From Romboutsia hominis (GTDB taxonomy: Bacteria; Bacillota; Clostridia; Peptostreptococcales; Peptostreptococcaceae), in NCBI RefSeq assembly GCF_900002575.1, contig NZ_LN650648.1:2085565-2149564 (forward strand): 64,000 nucleotides of DNA, read 5' to 3'. The translations under genes were made by a program, and so were the position numbers. Each line of letters opens with the position of its first letter. The stretch's first letter is position 1. The notes under the pieces are model-generated. The model made no database searches. It was given only the letters and a program-made list of their open reading frames with translations, and was not told where the DNA came from. This document shows positions 16,880-24,879 of the stretch, in pieces.

Positions 16880-17995
16880 CTACTTTAAACACTTATCTAC
16901 TATGTTTTCTACTATAATCATATACTTTTCAATTGACTCTATAAACTCTTTAATTGTGATATTTTCATCTATTGGTATATTAATAGATGCTATCGTGTTA
17001 GACCCGTTGTAAGGTTTTATATTACTATCTCCAAGCTCATGAATTTCATTATGTACTAAACCTTTTACATAATCTCTTTTAGTTATATATTTTTGATAAT
17101 CTTCTTCATTTGTTTTTTCTATTAATCTTTTTCTAGGTATATATGGTCTAGGTTCATAATGTAGAGGTAATGTCATCTTTTTATTAAAAATATCAAAAGA
17201 TGCTTCTAGATGTATATCATAACAATCTTTTGTTATTTTATAAGTATTATTTATAAATCGTGCTTCCTCTTTTCCTATCCAACTATCTTTAGATATTTTT
17301 GCATAATAACTTAACCTACCATTTCCACCTGCCTTTCCAATTTCTCTAACACTTAGTCCACTTTTACCGTTTATATTTTTTACTATATTTTTAAACTTTA
17401 TAAATGCCCTAGTTTTATCTTCTTCATTAAAACAACTATCTATAAGTTTATCATATTCATTAATATCTAAATCTTTATAGAAATCTTTTAATATTGATAC
17501 AAAATCACAATATACTCTTTTTAATACTTCATCTTCAATATCTACGTCTACATTTTCAATTAAATCTTTATATGTTATGTTTTTAAATTTATCCCCAGTA
17601 GGTATTTGTTCAGGAATTAAAGTTAAAAATATAAACTCTGTTGTTAAATCTTTATTTTTTAATTCCAATAACTTATTATCTACTAAATCCTCTATACATT
17701 TTTCATCTGAATACCTTAAAGTTTGATTAAACCCTTCATCTGCCTTTAACTTATTTTCCACTATTAATAATCTTGAATCTTTTTCATTTTCTAATGTTAC
17801 AATTATATCTGGAATACCAGCTGATGTTGCTATTCTTGTATAAGCCTTAACTTTAAAATCTGATGGATTTTCTATATTTAAAATATTTTTAATAAATGAG
17901 TTTCTAAATACTTTAGATTCATTTATTAATCCAACTATTAAGTTGCTTATTATATCTTCTTTGTACGTTATTCCTAATAAGTTTACTATATTCAT
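16880..17995 (-). CDS. PD-(D/E)XK superfamily nuclease-like protein
   Basis: A 371-residue protein whose first third matches the PDDEXK_4-type nuclease fold: TRIATSAGIPDIIVTLE provides the Asp and LLIVENKLKADEG the ExK part (VENK). FNQTLRYSD follows, as in that family. The rest is a less conserved C-terminal region (RLSYYAKISKDSWIG, then LHYEPRPYIPRKRLIE). The start at 17995 has GAGGG five bases away; an ATG four codons earlier overlaps that site. No restriction, toxin or CRISPR partner is adjacent, so it is an orphan with a possible defence or repair role. Confidence 0.72.
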   Translation of the reverse strand: MNIVNLLGITYKEDIISNLIVGLINESKVFRNSFIKNILNIENPSDFKVKAYTRIATSAGIPDIIVTLENEKDSRLLIVENKLKADEGFNQTLRYSDEKCIEDLVDNKLLELKNKDLTTEFIFLTLIPEQIPTGDKFKNITYKDLIENVDVDIEDEVLKRVYCDFVSILKDFYKDLDINEYDKLIDSCFNEEDKTRAFIKFKNIVKNINGKSGLSVREIGKAGGNGRLSYYAKISKDSWIGKEEARFINNTYKITKDCYDIHLEASFDIFNKKMTLPLHYEPRPYIPRKRLIEKTNEEDYQKYITKRDYVKGLVHNEIHELGDSNIKPYNGSNTIASINIPIDENITIKEFIESIEKYMIIVENIVDKCLK

Positions 17996-18366
17996 TTTAT
18001 CCCTCATGTTTTATAATTTATAAACAATATTTATTTTTTAACTGTAATATTATACCATATTTTATATTTACCTGAATCGCAAATGAAAACATTTACAATT
18101 ATTCTAATGTATATCCATACTTTTTATGATTTATAATTAAGTCTAAATCATCTAATATATTTTATTCTAATTATTTATTTATAAATTTTTTGTATATTAA
18201 TTCCATTTTAGGGCATACTTTAAATATCCTACTAAAATAAATCCATTATTATTTTTTATTCTTTTTATTTAATATAATTTTCACTAATTAAAAAAGACAG
18301 GCATCGGAAACCTGTCTTTTTTATTACTTAAATTGTTTATTTTTGCTATTTATAATAAATTAAATT
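17996..18366. other. AT-rich intergenic region without recognisable gene
   Basis: Apart from the terminator at 18291-18321 and the likely promoter of the nuclease gene, I see nothing in this stretch. The low GC and lack of open frames suggest decayed sequence next to the accessory block. Confidence 0.45.
18291..18321. terminator. Intrinsic terminator after the lipoprotein gene
   Basis: The stem AAAAAGACAGG with CCTGTCTTTTT is flanked by A and T runs and sits 45 bp after the lipoprotein stop on the minus strand. Confidence 0.85.
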
Positions 18367-18795
18367 CTAATAACCCGAACCATCAATTTTCCAATTGCCT
18401 GCTTTATTATCTCTTATCAATGTCCATTGATAGTCTGTGTATGTGGTATTTGGCTCTAAAACAGGATTGTCACCAGAGCCATCAACATCAAAATCTGATA
18501 GTAAAACAATAACATTTTCTGCCCTAGCTCCATTTTCCAAACCACGTCCATATTCTAAATAAGCATCAACCCAATGATTAGATTTCTCTTCATCATACCA
18601 TATCTTTGTTAAAGTAGATCCTTCAAAACTAAAATTATCTTTAACACATTTAATTGCATTATCTATTTCCTCTTTAGAAAATTTAGTAGATTCACTAACT
18701 TCAATTTTAATATCATTAGATACTTTTCCTTTATTACAGCCAACTAATGAAAATATTGATAATATAAAACAAAGACATATAATAAGTTTTTTCAT
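18367..18795 (-). CDS. Small lipoprotein, DUF4829-like
   Basis: A 142-residue lipoprotein: KKLIICLCFILSIFSLVGCN with lipobox Cys at residue 20. The mature part (SKEEIDNAIKCVKDNF, then GARAENVIVLLSDFDVDGSG and YTDYQWTLIRDNKAGNWKI) resembles the DUF4829-type lipoproteins common in clostridia, an NTF2-like fold ending in a W-x-I strand. Function is unknown; it is anchored on the outer face of the membrane. AAAGGGGAG precedes the start, and it forms a single-gene unit. Confidence 0.72.
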   Translation of the reverse strand: MKKLIICLCFILSIFSLVGCNKGKVSNDIKIEVSESTKFSKEEIDNAIKCVKDNFSFEGSTLTKIWYDEEKSNHWVDAYLEYGRGLENGARAENVIVLLSDFDVDGSGDNPVLEPNTTYTDYQWTLIRDNKAGNWKIDGSGY

Positions 18796-18889
18796 ATAAC
18801 TCCCCTTTTATTTAATAATTTGTTATTACTATTATTTTACATAATTTTGTAATATATCTCAATTTTCATATTATATAAACTTAGTTTCT

Positions 18890-19684
18890 CTATCCCCTCA
18901 TCCTATAATTAAGCTTCTTTCCTCTAATCTCACAAATATAATCACCACACATCTCAACAATCCTACTACCAATAGCCTCATCAATATCTATAAGCTCACT
19001 AACTTTCTTTTCACAACTAACAATAACAGGCAAATTATTAAAATATCTATGATTTACAATCTCAAAAATAATATTAACATCACTATGGCTTATCCTACCC
19101 TTAAACAAATCATCAATCAAAAGGACTCTAGCATTTTTATACCTATTCATAACATTGTTATAATAAACTTCATCCATAATATTTTGCTTAAGCCTAGTTA
19201 TAACATCCCTATAACCCATATACACAACACCAACACCACTATCCATAAGCTCATTACAAATAGCAAGACTTAAGTGAGTCTTACCAGAGCCTACTTGTCC
19301 TAAAAACATAATAGAATTTCCTCTATCATTTTCAATTTCATTAAAAAACTTTACATAATCACTAGCCTTTTTATAAGCATCCATTAGAATCATATCTACT
19401 GAGTAGTCAAAGTTATCAAATCTTTTATTTCTAAACTTTTCACTTATTCCACTCTTTTTTAAAATATCTTCAGCTTCTCTAACTTTTCTACAACTACAAG
19501 GAATTGCTACACCATCATTTATAATAAAAGTCATATCTCTACACTTATAACATCTATATTCTTTTAAGTTCTTCTCTAAACTTTCTAAGTTGTTCTTCAC
19601 TTGGCTTTTTATAAAGTACTCCATCCTCTTTTTCATATTTTGTGGTACATTTAAATTTTTTAAACTCATTTTTATACTTTCCAT
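18890..19684 (-). CDS. Phage DnaC/IstB-like helicase loader ATPase
   Basis: An AAA+ ATPase that would load the replicative helicase on phage DNA. The N-terminus has a zinc-finger-like cluster (YRCYKC, then IPCSCRK). FLGQVGSGKTHLSLAI is Walker A, ARVLLIDDLF Walker B, and IVSCEKKVSELID sensor 1. It overlaps the upstream replication gene by about 130 bp. Three early starts are possible; the ATG at 19684 follows AGGGGTGG and is preferred. It is the last gene of the phage-type early operon. The IS21 helper IstB is excluded because no transposase gene is present. Confidence 0.82.
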   Translation of the reverse strand: MESIKMSLKNLNVPQNMKKRMEYFIKSQVKNNLESLEKNLKEYRCYKCRDMTFIINDGVAIPCSCRKVREAEDILKKSGISEKFRNKRFDNFDYSVDMILMDAYKKASDYVKFFNEIENDRGNSIMFLGQVGSGKTHLSLAICNELMDSGVGVVYMGYRDVITRLKQNIMDEVYYNNVMNRYKNARVLLIDDLFKGRISHSDVNIIFEIVNHRYFNNLPVIVSCEKKVSELIDIDEAIGSRIVEMCGDYICEIRGKKLNYRMRG

Positions 19685-20237
19685 CACTACCACCCCTATT
19701 TATCTCATCATCTCTATATTTTTCTTTTTCTTTTTGTTTTTCTTTTTGTTTTTCTTTTTCCCCATACCCATACTCAAAGTTATTTTCTACTTTAGTTATG
19801 GGTATAGATACACTATCCATAGTGGTAATATTTTTATTTTTTATGTCTATAGCGTATCCATACCTATGACATTCTTTTAAAAATAAATTTATAAGGTCAA
19901 TGCTTTTAATATCTAAAAGTTCTTTTTCTACGCATTTTTTAACCTTTGGACTTACCACCTTGTTGTGCTTAAGCCAATTCTTAATAAAAATCTCCTTACT
20001 TTCCTCACTATAAATAATTTTTCCATAGTCCTCAAATCTTTTAAGAAGCTTTTCTACTGTTTCTCTGTTGTATCCTGTTTCTGTTTCTATAATCCTTTTA
20101 GGTAATTCATATATTCCACATTGGCTAGTCTTGCTATTTGTCATAAGGTAAATATAAAAATATTTCTCCTCTGGTGTTAAATCAAGTACAAAACCATCTT
20201 GCCAATAATCTATGTGTATATGCCTATAAACTGCCAT
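19554..20237 (-). CDS. Phage replication initiation-type winged-helix protein
   Basis: A 227-residue protein starting AVYRHIHIDYWQDGFVLDLT, then EEKYFYIYLMTNSKTSQCGI and IIETETGYNRETVEKLLKRF, the helix-turn-helix layout of phage replisome organisers related to the DnaD N-terminal domain. A Lys/Glu/Gln low-complexity linker at about 160-172 (EKEKQKEKQKEKEK) precedes a basic tail. It sits directly before the helicase loader, as in many Firmicutes phages, and binds the origin or loader by analogy. TTAGGGGG precedes the start. Confidence 0.75.
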   Translation of the reverse strand: MAVYRHIHIDYWQDGFVLDLTPEEKYFYIYLMTNSKTSQCGIYELPKRIIETETGYNRETVEKLLKRFEDYGKIIYSEESKEIFIKNWLKHNKVVSPKVKKCVEKELLDIKSIDLINLFLKECHRYGYAIDIKNKNITTMDSVSIPITKVENNFEYGYGEKEKQKEKQKEKEKYRDDEINRGGSDGKYKNEFKKFKCTTKYEKEDGVLYKKPSEEQLRKFREELKRI

Positions 20238-20284
20238 ATTAATCCCCCTAATTTTAAGCTTTTAAATCCATAATTAATTTTTCC

Positions 20285-21289
20285 TTAAATTCTAAACACT
20301 CTTGATGTAGTAGTTTTCATGTACTTTTTAGCTAAATCAGGATGTTCTTTTTTTAATCTTTTAGAATCTAATATATTTTTACTTTGCTTTTTCCAACTAA
20401 TTTTTCTATCCCCAATATAAGCTATTTCATACTCTTTCATTTGACTTTGTATATATTGTTCTATAGCCTTTTTCTCACTATCTAACTCTTTTATAAGACC
20501 TACTACATCATCATATCTATTTAAGTAATTTTCCTTTTCAAATAGTATTATCTCTTCTTCTTTGCTTTCTTTATAAAGATTTTTAAGTACCTTTGAATAA
20601 TCATCACTTCCATCTGGTATTGGGATATTATCTCCTAGTACACACTTTTCCCAAAACATTTTCTCTAACTTCATAATATCTTCTATTATTTCTTCATCTC
20701 TATCAATCTTATGAATAACCAAATCTTCATTACCTATAAGTGCTGCTACATAACAATGAGTAGCTCCTGTAACTGCCATATAATGATAACATTGTACTTT
20801 ATAATTAATTGGCACCCCATTTTTCCATTCTCCTTTAAAGTAGCTTCCACTTACCTTGCACTCTAAAAATGCTTTTTCTCCTACAATAGCTCTATCAATA
20901 TTTGCTATTGCAAATGGATATTTATCATTTTTAAGTATCCCATTAATATTTCTGACTTTCTTATTAGTTTTTAAGGCAAATTCCTTAGCTACAAAATCCT
21001 TTAACTTATTACCTAGCTCTATTTTGTAATTTGTATAAATAGTATCTTCAATATGTTGTGTATTTTTATTTAACATACTATTTATAGTTTTATCATCTAT
21101 ATTGTTTATGTTATTTTTTATATAGTTAAGTTTTTCTAAATATACACTTACAGAGCTTTTGTATGGATTAAGCCCAACTACGCTAGATGCATCACTTCCA
21201 CCTATACCTTTTCCCCTTTCCTTTAACCACTCATATTTACTCATTTTCTTTGTATTATGAGTTATATTAGCCTCTAAAAATTTTCTCAT
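20285..21289 (-). CDS. YqaJ-family viral recombinase nuclease
   Basis: A lambda-exonuclease-like protein of 334 residues. KYEWLKERGKGIGGSDASSV with the GGSDAS motif starts the YqaJ domain; AIANIDRAIVGEKAFLECKV supplies the catalytic Asp and E-x-K residues; YKVQCYHYMAVTGATHCYVA is the next conserved block. The C-terminus (about 255-334) is helical and charged. It makes 3' single strands for phage recombination, normally with a RecT/Erf annealing protein, which is absent here. It lies 47 bases before the replication protein gene. AAGGGGG precedes the start. Confidence 0.85.
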   Translation of the reverse strand: MRKFLEANITHNTKKMSKYEWLKERGKGIGGSDASSVVGLNPYKSSVSVYLEKLNYIKNNINNIDDKTINSMLNKNTQHIEDTIYTNYKIELGNKLKDFVAKEFALKTNKKVRNINGILKNDKYPFAIANIDRAIVGEKAFLECKVSGSYFKGEWKNGVPINYKVQCYHYMAVTGATHCYVAALIGNEDLVIHKIDRDEEIIEDIMKLEKMFWEKCVLGDNIPIPDGSDDYSKVLKNLYKESKEEEIILFEKENYLNRYDDVVGLIKELDSEKKAIEQYIQSQMKEYEIAYIGDRKISWKKQSKNILDSKRLKKEHPDLAKKYMKTTTSRVFRI

Positions 21290-21359
21290 TAGTTTATCCC
21301 CCTTTATATTTATTTGTAAGTTTTTTCCTAGTAATATATAATACTTCTGAGGTGATTAT

Positions 21360-21617
21360 TTGAAATTAACTGATAAACAGCAATTTATAATATTTTTATT
21401 ACTTGCCATAGGTTTAAGTATATTTGATGCTATATTTTTACCTAATACCAACTTTAGTTCTTATAATTCTCTAATTAGCGTATTTGTTGTAATTATATTA
21501 ATTAGAGTACTTTATAGATTTTTTAAAGATTTTAAATCATTTACAAAAGTAGATATACTAGGATATATAGTTGTTTTTATTATTGGTTTATCTTTATTAT
21601 TTACTGTTAATACTTAA
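21360..21617 (+). CDS. Small three-helix membrane protein
   Basis: An 85-residue protein with hydrophobic segments at about 9-26 (FIIFLLLAIGLSIFDAIF), 37-54 and 65-83. The TTG start is six bases from GAGGTG. It lies on the strand opposite to the phage early genes, between YqaJ and the antirepressor, and has its own terminator. This is a typical place for a cargo (moron) gene expressed from the prophage, possibly for exclusion or host benefit. No family recognised. Confidence 0.6.
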   Translation: MKLTDKQQFIIFLLLAIGLSIFDAIFLPNTNFSSYNSLISVFVVIILIRVLYRFFKDFKSFTKVDILGYIVVFIIGLSLLFTVNT

Positions 21618-21619
21618 GG

Positions 21620-21635
21620 TGGTTAATTTTAACCA
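21620..21635 (+). terminator. Intrinsic terminator after the small membrane protein
   Basis: TGGTTAA with TTAACCA is followed by TTATTTTTTT, directly after the plus-strand stop. Confidence 0.65.
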
Positions 21636-21647
21636 TTATTTTTTTAT

Positions 21648-22454
21648 CTATTTATAAGTTTTTTCTAAAAAATATTTTTGACCTTTTCCAGTTATAAGTG
21701 TTGTTGTTGATATTATTTCACCTTCACTTGTATTTAAAATACTTTCAGATACTTTAAAAAGCCCTCTTTCTATATACACTTGCTTTGGCATGTTCTTTTC
21801 TTTACCACTTTTTATAAGATAACCATTTGCTCTTAACATACTAAATAGTCTATTTCTTCCTATTTTTATGTTATTGTTGTTTAATATTTTAGCAAACTGT
21901 CCTATTGTTATAGCATCTTCACTTGTAGCTATAGTTTTTGCAAAATTTACAAGTGGCTTATCTAGTTCTATAGTTTTTTCAAGCTTTCTAGCCTTTTTCT
22001 CTACTAACATTCTTTGATTTCTTTCTTCCTTTAACTTAGTTACCATTTGTATTATAAAGTCTGGATTTTCTAAAGCTTTTTCAATAACATCTTCATTCAT
22101 ATAAGCTCCATTTTTTCTAATAGAAGGTATTACTTCTTCCATTATCCACTTTTCAAATCTTTTTGCACTAGGTAGTTTTGACCTAATAATTAATCTATAC
22201 ACATTACTTTCATCTATAAATTTCTTTCTAACAAATTGTATTATTTCACTTTTATTATCTCTAAAACCAGTAACTACCCCCACGTCGGAAAAAATTACCC
22301 CCTCTTTTTTACAATGTCTTATTATTGCATCTCTAGGATTTACATATCCTAATATCTTAGCTATTCCTATAGCCTCTATATATTCCTTGTTATTTACTAC
22401 TATTACATTTATTTCTCCAAATTCCTTATTAAAAAATACCTTTAAATCTCTCAT
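21648..22454 (-). CDS. Phage antirepressor (BRO-N plus KilA-C type)
   Basis: A 268-residue DNA-binding regulator. Residues 1-105 are a BRO-N domain (EIINVI-like start, IEAIGIAKILGYVNPRDAII, RLIIRSKLPSAKRFEKWIME). The C-terminal part (ATSEDAITIGQFAKILNNNN, GRNRLFSMLRANGYLI) is the phage antirepressor KilA-C/ANT domain. Such proteins counteract the lysogeny repressor or sense host state. It is second in the minus-strand early operon after the Cro-like gene. AAAGGGGA precedes the start. Confidence 0.88.
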   Translation of the reverse strand: MRDLKVFFNKEFGEINVIVVNNKEYIEAIGIAKILGYVNPRDAIIRHCKKEGVIFSDVGVVTGFRDNKSEIIQFVRKKFIDESNVYRLIIRSKLPSAKRFEKWIMEEVIPSIRKNGAYMNEDVIEKALENPDFIIQMVTKLKEERNQRMLVEKKARKLEKTIELDKPLVNFAKTIATSEDAITIGQFAKILNNNNIKIGRNRLFSMLRANGYLIKSGKEKNMPKQVYIERGLFKVSESILNTSEGEIISTTTLITGKGQKYFLEKTYK

Positions 22455-22507
22455 ATAAATCCCCTTTGTATATATTTATTATCATTTTTTATAATTTAGC
22501 TATTTTT

Positions 22508-22523
22508 ATTACCTTTTGGTAAT
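22508..22523. promoter_or_regulatory. Operator-like palindrome in the lysogeny region
   Basis: The palindrome ATTACC-TTTT-GGTAAT lies between the antirepressor and Cro-like genes. It lacks the T run of a terminator on the minus strand. The 13 bases before and including TTACC (TATTTTTATTACC) recur exactly at 22921-22933. Confidence 0.45.
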
Positions 22524-22548
22524 ATAATAAGTAAAAATTTTTGTATAA

Positions 22549-22764
22549 CTAATTCTCAATATCTAAATTTAAAAATATCTCATTTACTTCTTTAATATTA
22601 AGATTTAATACCTTACTTATTTTTACTACTTCCTCTAATGAAAAATCTACCCTTCCATTTTCTTTAAGATTATAAGTTTTTGTATTCATCCCCATCATAT
22701 TTGCTACTTTAACTTGTGTTAATCCAAATAATGCCCTTTTTGATTTAAGTATTCTAAGTCCCAT
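22549..22764 (-). CDS. Cro-like XRE-family regulator
   Basis: A 71-residue helix-turn-helix protein (SKRALFGLTQVKVANMMGMN, TKTYNLKENGRVDFSLEEVV). It is the first gene of the minus-strand early operon and divergent from the CI-like gene, the classical Cro position. It would bind operators in the 250-bp divergent region. AGGGGAG precedes the ATG. Confidence 0.82.
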   Translation of the reverse strand: MGLRILKSKRALFGLTQVKVANMMGMNTKTYNLKENGRVDFSLEEVVKISKVLNLNIKEVNEIFLNLDIEN

Positions 22765-22863
22765 TATTTTACTCCCCTATCTCTATTTTATTTTTTTATG
22801 ATAAATATTTTTTTGCTCCTTTGTAACTAAATATTACATCCATATTTTGTAAGTGTCAATTAG

Positions 22864-22933
22864 TTTTTGGTAATTTTATTATACAAATTATCATTTTTTT
22901 AGTAATTTGTATATTTTGTATATTTTTATTACC
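22864..22933. promoter_or_regulatory. Candidate lysogeny-switch operators
   Basis: GGTAAT at 22869-22874 and ATTACC at 22928-22933 are opposite-facing half-sites in the divergent cro/cI region; the second sits in TATTTTTATTACC, identical to the arm of the palindrome at 22508. They would overlap the two divergent promoters. Confidence 0.4.
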
Positions 22934-23026
22934 GTATGTACATTTTTATTTCCTTTTTAATAACACTGTGATATTATTAAAATATAACTAAATAATGTTA
23001 ATTTTAACCAAAGGAGCGTGAAGAAT

Positions 23027-23428
23027 TTGGAGACTATTGCACAGAGAATTTCTAGAGCTAGACGTTATTTAAATTTAAATCAAAAAGAATTAGCAAAAAG
23101 AGCAAATATAACAGAAGCTAGTTTATCTAGATATGAAAATGGATTAAGAGAACCAAAATCTGCCGTACTTTCAAGACTTGCTGATGCACTTGAAGTGTCT
23201 ACTGACTACTTACTAGGCCTTACTGATGAAAGAACTTATGATGAATGTGATATAACTAAAAAAAGTGAAAAAGATATTAAAAACATATTAGAAAATGCTG
23301 AAGAAATGTTAAAGCAAGATGGATTAATGTTTTGTGGTAAGCCAGCTTCTAAAGAAGCCATAGATGGGGTTTTACAAGCTATTAAAATGGGGATGCTTTT
23401 AGCTATAGACAAAGAAAAGAATAAATAG
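23027..23428 (+). CDS. CI-like XRE-family lysogeny repressor
   Basis: A 133-residue repressor with a textbook N-terminal helix-turn-helix (RRYLNLNQKELAKRANITEA, SLSRYENGLREPKSAVLSRL, ALEVSTDYLLGLTDE). The C-terminal part is short and helical, without a LexA-type peptidase domain, so induction probably depends on the ImmA protease encoded next. The upstream GTG at 23018 lies one base from AAGGAG; the TTG at 23027 is ten bases away and is preferred, though this is not certain. Divergent from the Cro-like gene. Confidence 0.85.
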   Translation: METIAQRISRARRYLNLNQKELAKRANITEASLSRYENGLREPKSAVLSRLADALEVSTDYLLGLTDERTYDECDITKKSEKDIKNILENAEEMLKQDGLMFCGKPASKEAIDGVLQAIKMGMLLAIDKEKNK

Positions 23429-23447
23429 TAATAACTTTTAATTTTTT

Positions 23448-23507
23448 GAGCGAAGCGATTTTTGAGCAACGGACGAAGTCGTTGGCGACATGAGCAAAGC
23501 GATTTTT
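23448..23507 (+). repeat. Dispersed repeat family 1, copy 1
   Basis: A direct repeat (GAGCGAAGCGATTTTT and GAGCAAAGCGATTTTT) flanks a hairpin-forming core, GAGCAACGGACGAAGTCG plus TTGGCGACAT. The core and one arm recur in inverse orientation at 30926-30971 with about four differences. GC content is above the surroundings. It lies between the CI-like and immA genes. Confidence 0.8.
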
Positions 23508-23525
23508 ATGAAGGGGAGATTAATT

Positions 23526-24038
23526 TTGAATTTAAAATATATAAAAGAAAAAGTGAGAATTCTAAAGAAGTATTATCCAGGATATAGTGCATTAGAATTA
23601 CTTCATCAATTTAAAGTTGTTACTTCTTGTTTTGATGATATTTTGGGGACTGACTTACCTGAGGGGTGTTATTTTAAGATTGGTAATACAAAGTATGTAC
23701 TTATAGACCCTAATCTTTCTGATGAAGATAAAAAAAGAGTTTATACTCATGAACTTGGACATGTACTACTTCATCCAGATATAAATACTTTAGAGGTTGA
23801 AAAATATGATCCGATTCTTTATGAAAAACTTGAAAAGGAAGCTGATACTTTTGTAGCTGAGTTTTTATTAGATGATGATGTCTTTATGAAATACTTTACT
23901 GGTTGTAATTATAAAATAGCAAATCATGAAAAAATACCTGTTAGGTATGTTAATATCAAAGTAAATAATTTAGATAAATCTGTTAAAAAACACTATGAAC
24001 AACTTTTTGCTACAAATTCTCACTATGTTTCATATTAA
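23526..24038 (+). CDS. ImmA/IrrE-family metallopeptidase
   Basis: A 170-residue cytoplasmic zinc protease. YTHELGHVLLHPD at 74-86 contains the HExxH motif (75-79), and EKEADTFVAEFLL the third ligand Glu. In ICEBs1 and related phages ImmA cleaves the XRE repressor encoded beside it to induce the element; the same pairing is seen here. The frame is open upstream to 23490 through the repeat, but the TTG at 23526 is seven bases from AAGGGGAG and gives a normal N-terminus, MNLKYIKEKVRILKKYYPGY. A terminator follows. Confidence 0.88.
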   Translation: MNLKYIKEKVRILKKYYPGYSALELLHQFKVVTSCFDDILGTDLPEGCYFKIGNTKYVLIDPNLSDEDKKRVYTHELGHVLLHPDINTLEVEKYDPILYEKLEKEADTFVAEFLLDDDVFMKYFTGCNYKIANHEKIPVRYVNIKVNNLDKSVKKHYEQLFATNSHYVSY

Positions 24039-24043
24039 ATAAT

Positions 24044-24065
24044 ATTGGTAATACTTTTTACCAAT
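24044..24065 (+). terminator. Intrinsic terminator after immA
   Basis: ATTGGTAA with TTACCAAT and a short loop is followed by TATTTTTA. The GGTAA/TTACC arms also resemble the operator motif of the lysogeny region. Confidence 0.6.
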
Positions 24066-24110
24066 TTATTTTTATGCCTAATTTTAGATATTTATAAAAA
24101 TTTTTTAAAT

Positions 24111-24137
24111 AAAAAAGAGCAATATTTCTAATGCTCT
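24111..24137 (-). terminator. Intrinsic terminator after the vanZ-like gene
   Basis: On the minus strand AGAGCA pairs with TGCTCT and is followed by six T, 16 bp after the vanZ-like stop. Confidence 0.6.
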
Positions 24138-24152
24138 ATTAGTTTTAGTATA

Positions 24153-24764
24153 TTAAATTTGACCCTCTTCAATTAACTGAGAATGTGTATTATCTATCAT
24201 AATTTTTATTTTACCTCTATACATAAGTTTAAATATGCCCCACGCTATAATCCCACCTAATGTATTTAATATTAAATCTTCAACATGAACAACTCTTGTA
24301 TATGTAAGTCCAAATATATTCATAACTAACTGAGTTAACTCTATTGATAATGATATTAAAAAAGTTATCTTAGTAGCGGATTTTAAATCTCTTGATTTTT
24401 CACTTTTTGCACATATATACAGTATAAATGGCATTAATAAAATTAAATTTCCAACTATATTTCTTATTATACTTCCAAGGTAATTTGCACCTTTAAAATA
24501 ATCTATAAATGGAACTATGTTTATATTACACCTTTCTATAAAGCTTAATTCCTGTAAATATGGAGACATTTCACCTATAGTTATAGGTAAAATAGTTATT
24601 CCTATAAGTAAAAATAAATATATAACAAATAGATTAGTTAAAATTTCATCCCCAATGTTAAATTTAATCCCCTTTTTCTTTCTGTTCATTAAGATTATTA
24701 TTCTTGCAATTATCCATATTGGTAATCCAAAAATAAATAATCCACGCAGTTCAAATGAATACAT
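24153..24764 (-). CDS. VanZ-family membrane protein
   Basis: A 203-residue protein with about five membrane helices. Family marks are NINIVPFIDYF, NIVGNLILLMPFILYI, SLSIELTQLVMNIFG and VVHVEDLILNTLGGIIAWGI. VanZ of Tn1546 gives low-level teicoplanin resistance; chromosomal relatives are common in clostridia and mostly uncharacterised. It stands alone next to the phage module, with AAGGGGAG before its start. No vanA/B-type genes are near, so a resistance role is not implied. Confidence 0.82.
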   Translation of the reverse strand: MYSFELRGLFIFGLPIWIIARIIILMNRKKKGIKFNIGDEILTNLFVIYLFLLIGITILPITIGEMSPYLQELSFIERCNINIVPFIDYFKGANYLGSIIRNIVGNLILLMPFILYICAKSEKSRDLKSATKITFLISLSIELTQLVMNIFGLTYTRVVHVEDLILNTLGGIIAWGIFKLMYRGKIKIMIDNTHSQLIEEGQI

Positions 24765-24879
24765 ATCTTACTCCCCTTCAACTATTTTCCAAAATTTACA
24801 ATACTTAATATACCATGATTGTAAATTTATATCAATTAGGTCATAAGAATATTCACTTGCCTTTTATTGTTTCAAATAA

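Noticed and set aside
18890-19684. IS21-type IstB transposition helper
   Set aside because: The ATPase resembles IstB, but no IstA transposase or terminal inverted repeats are nearby, and the neighbours are phage replication genes.
24153-24764. VanZ-like gene as evidence of a glycopeptide resistance island
   Set aside because: No VanH, VanA/B ligase, VanX or VanRS genes occur in the window, and a second VanZ-like gene at 59.9 kb shows that the family is ordinary here.
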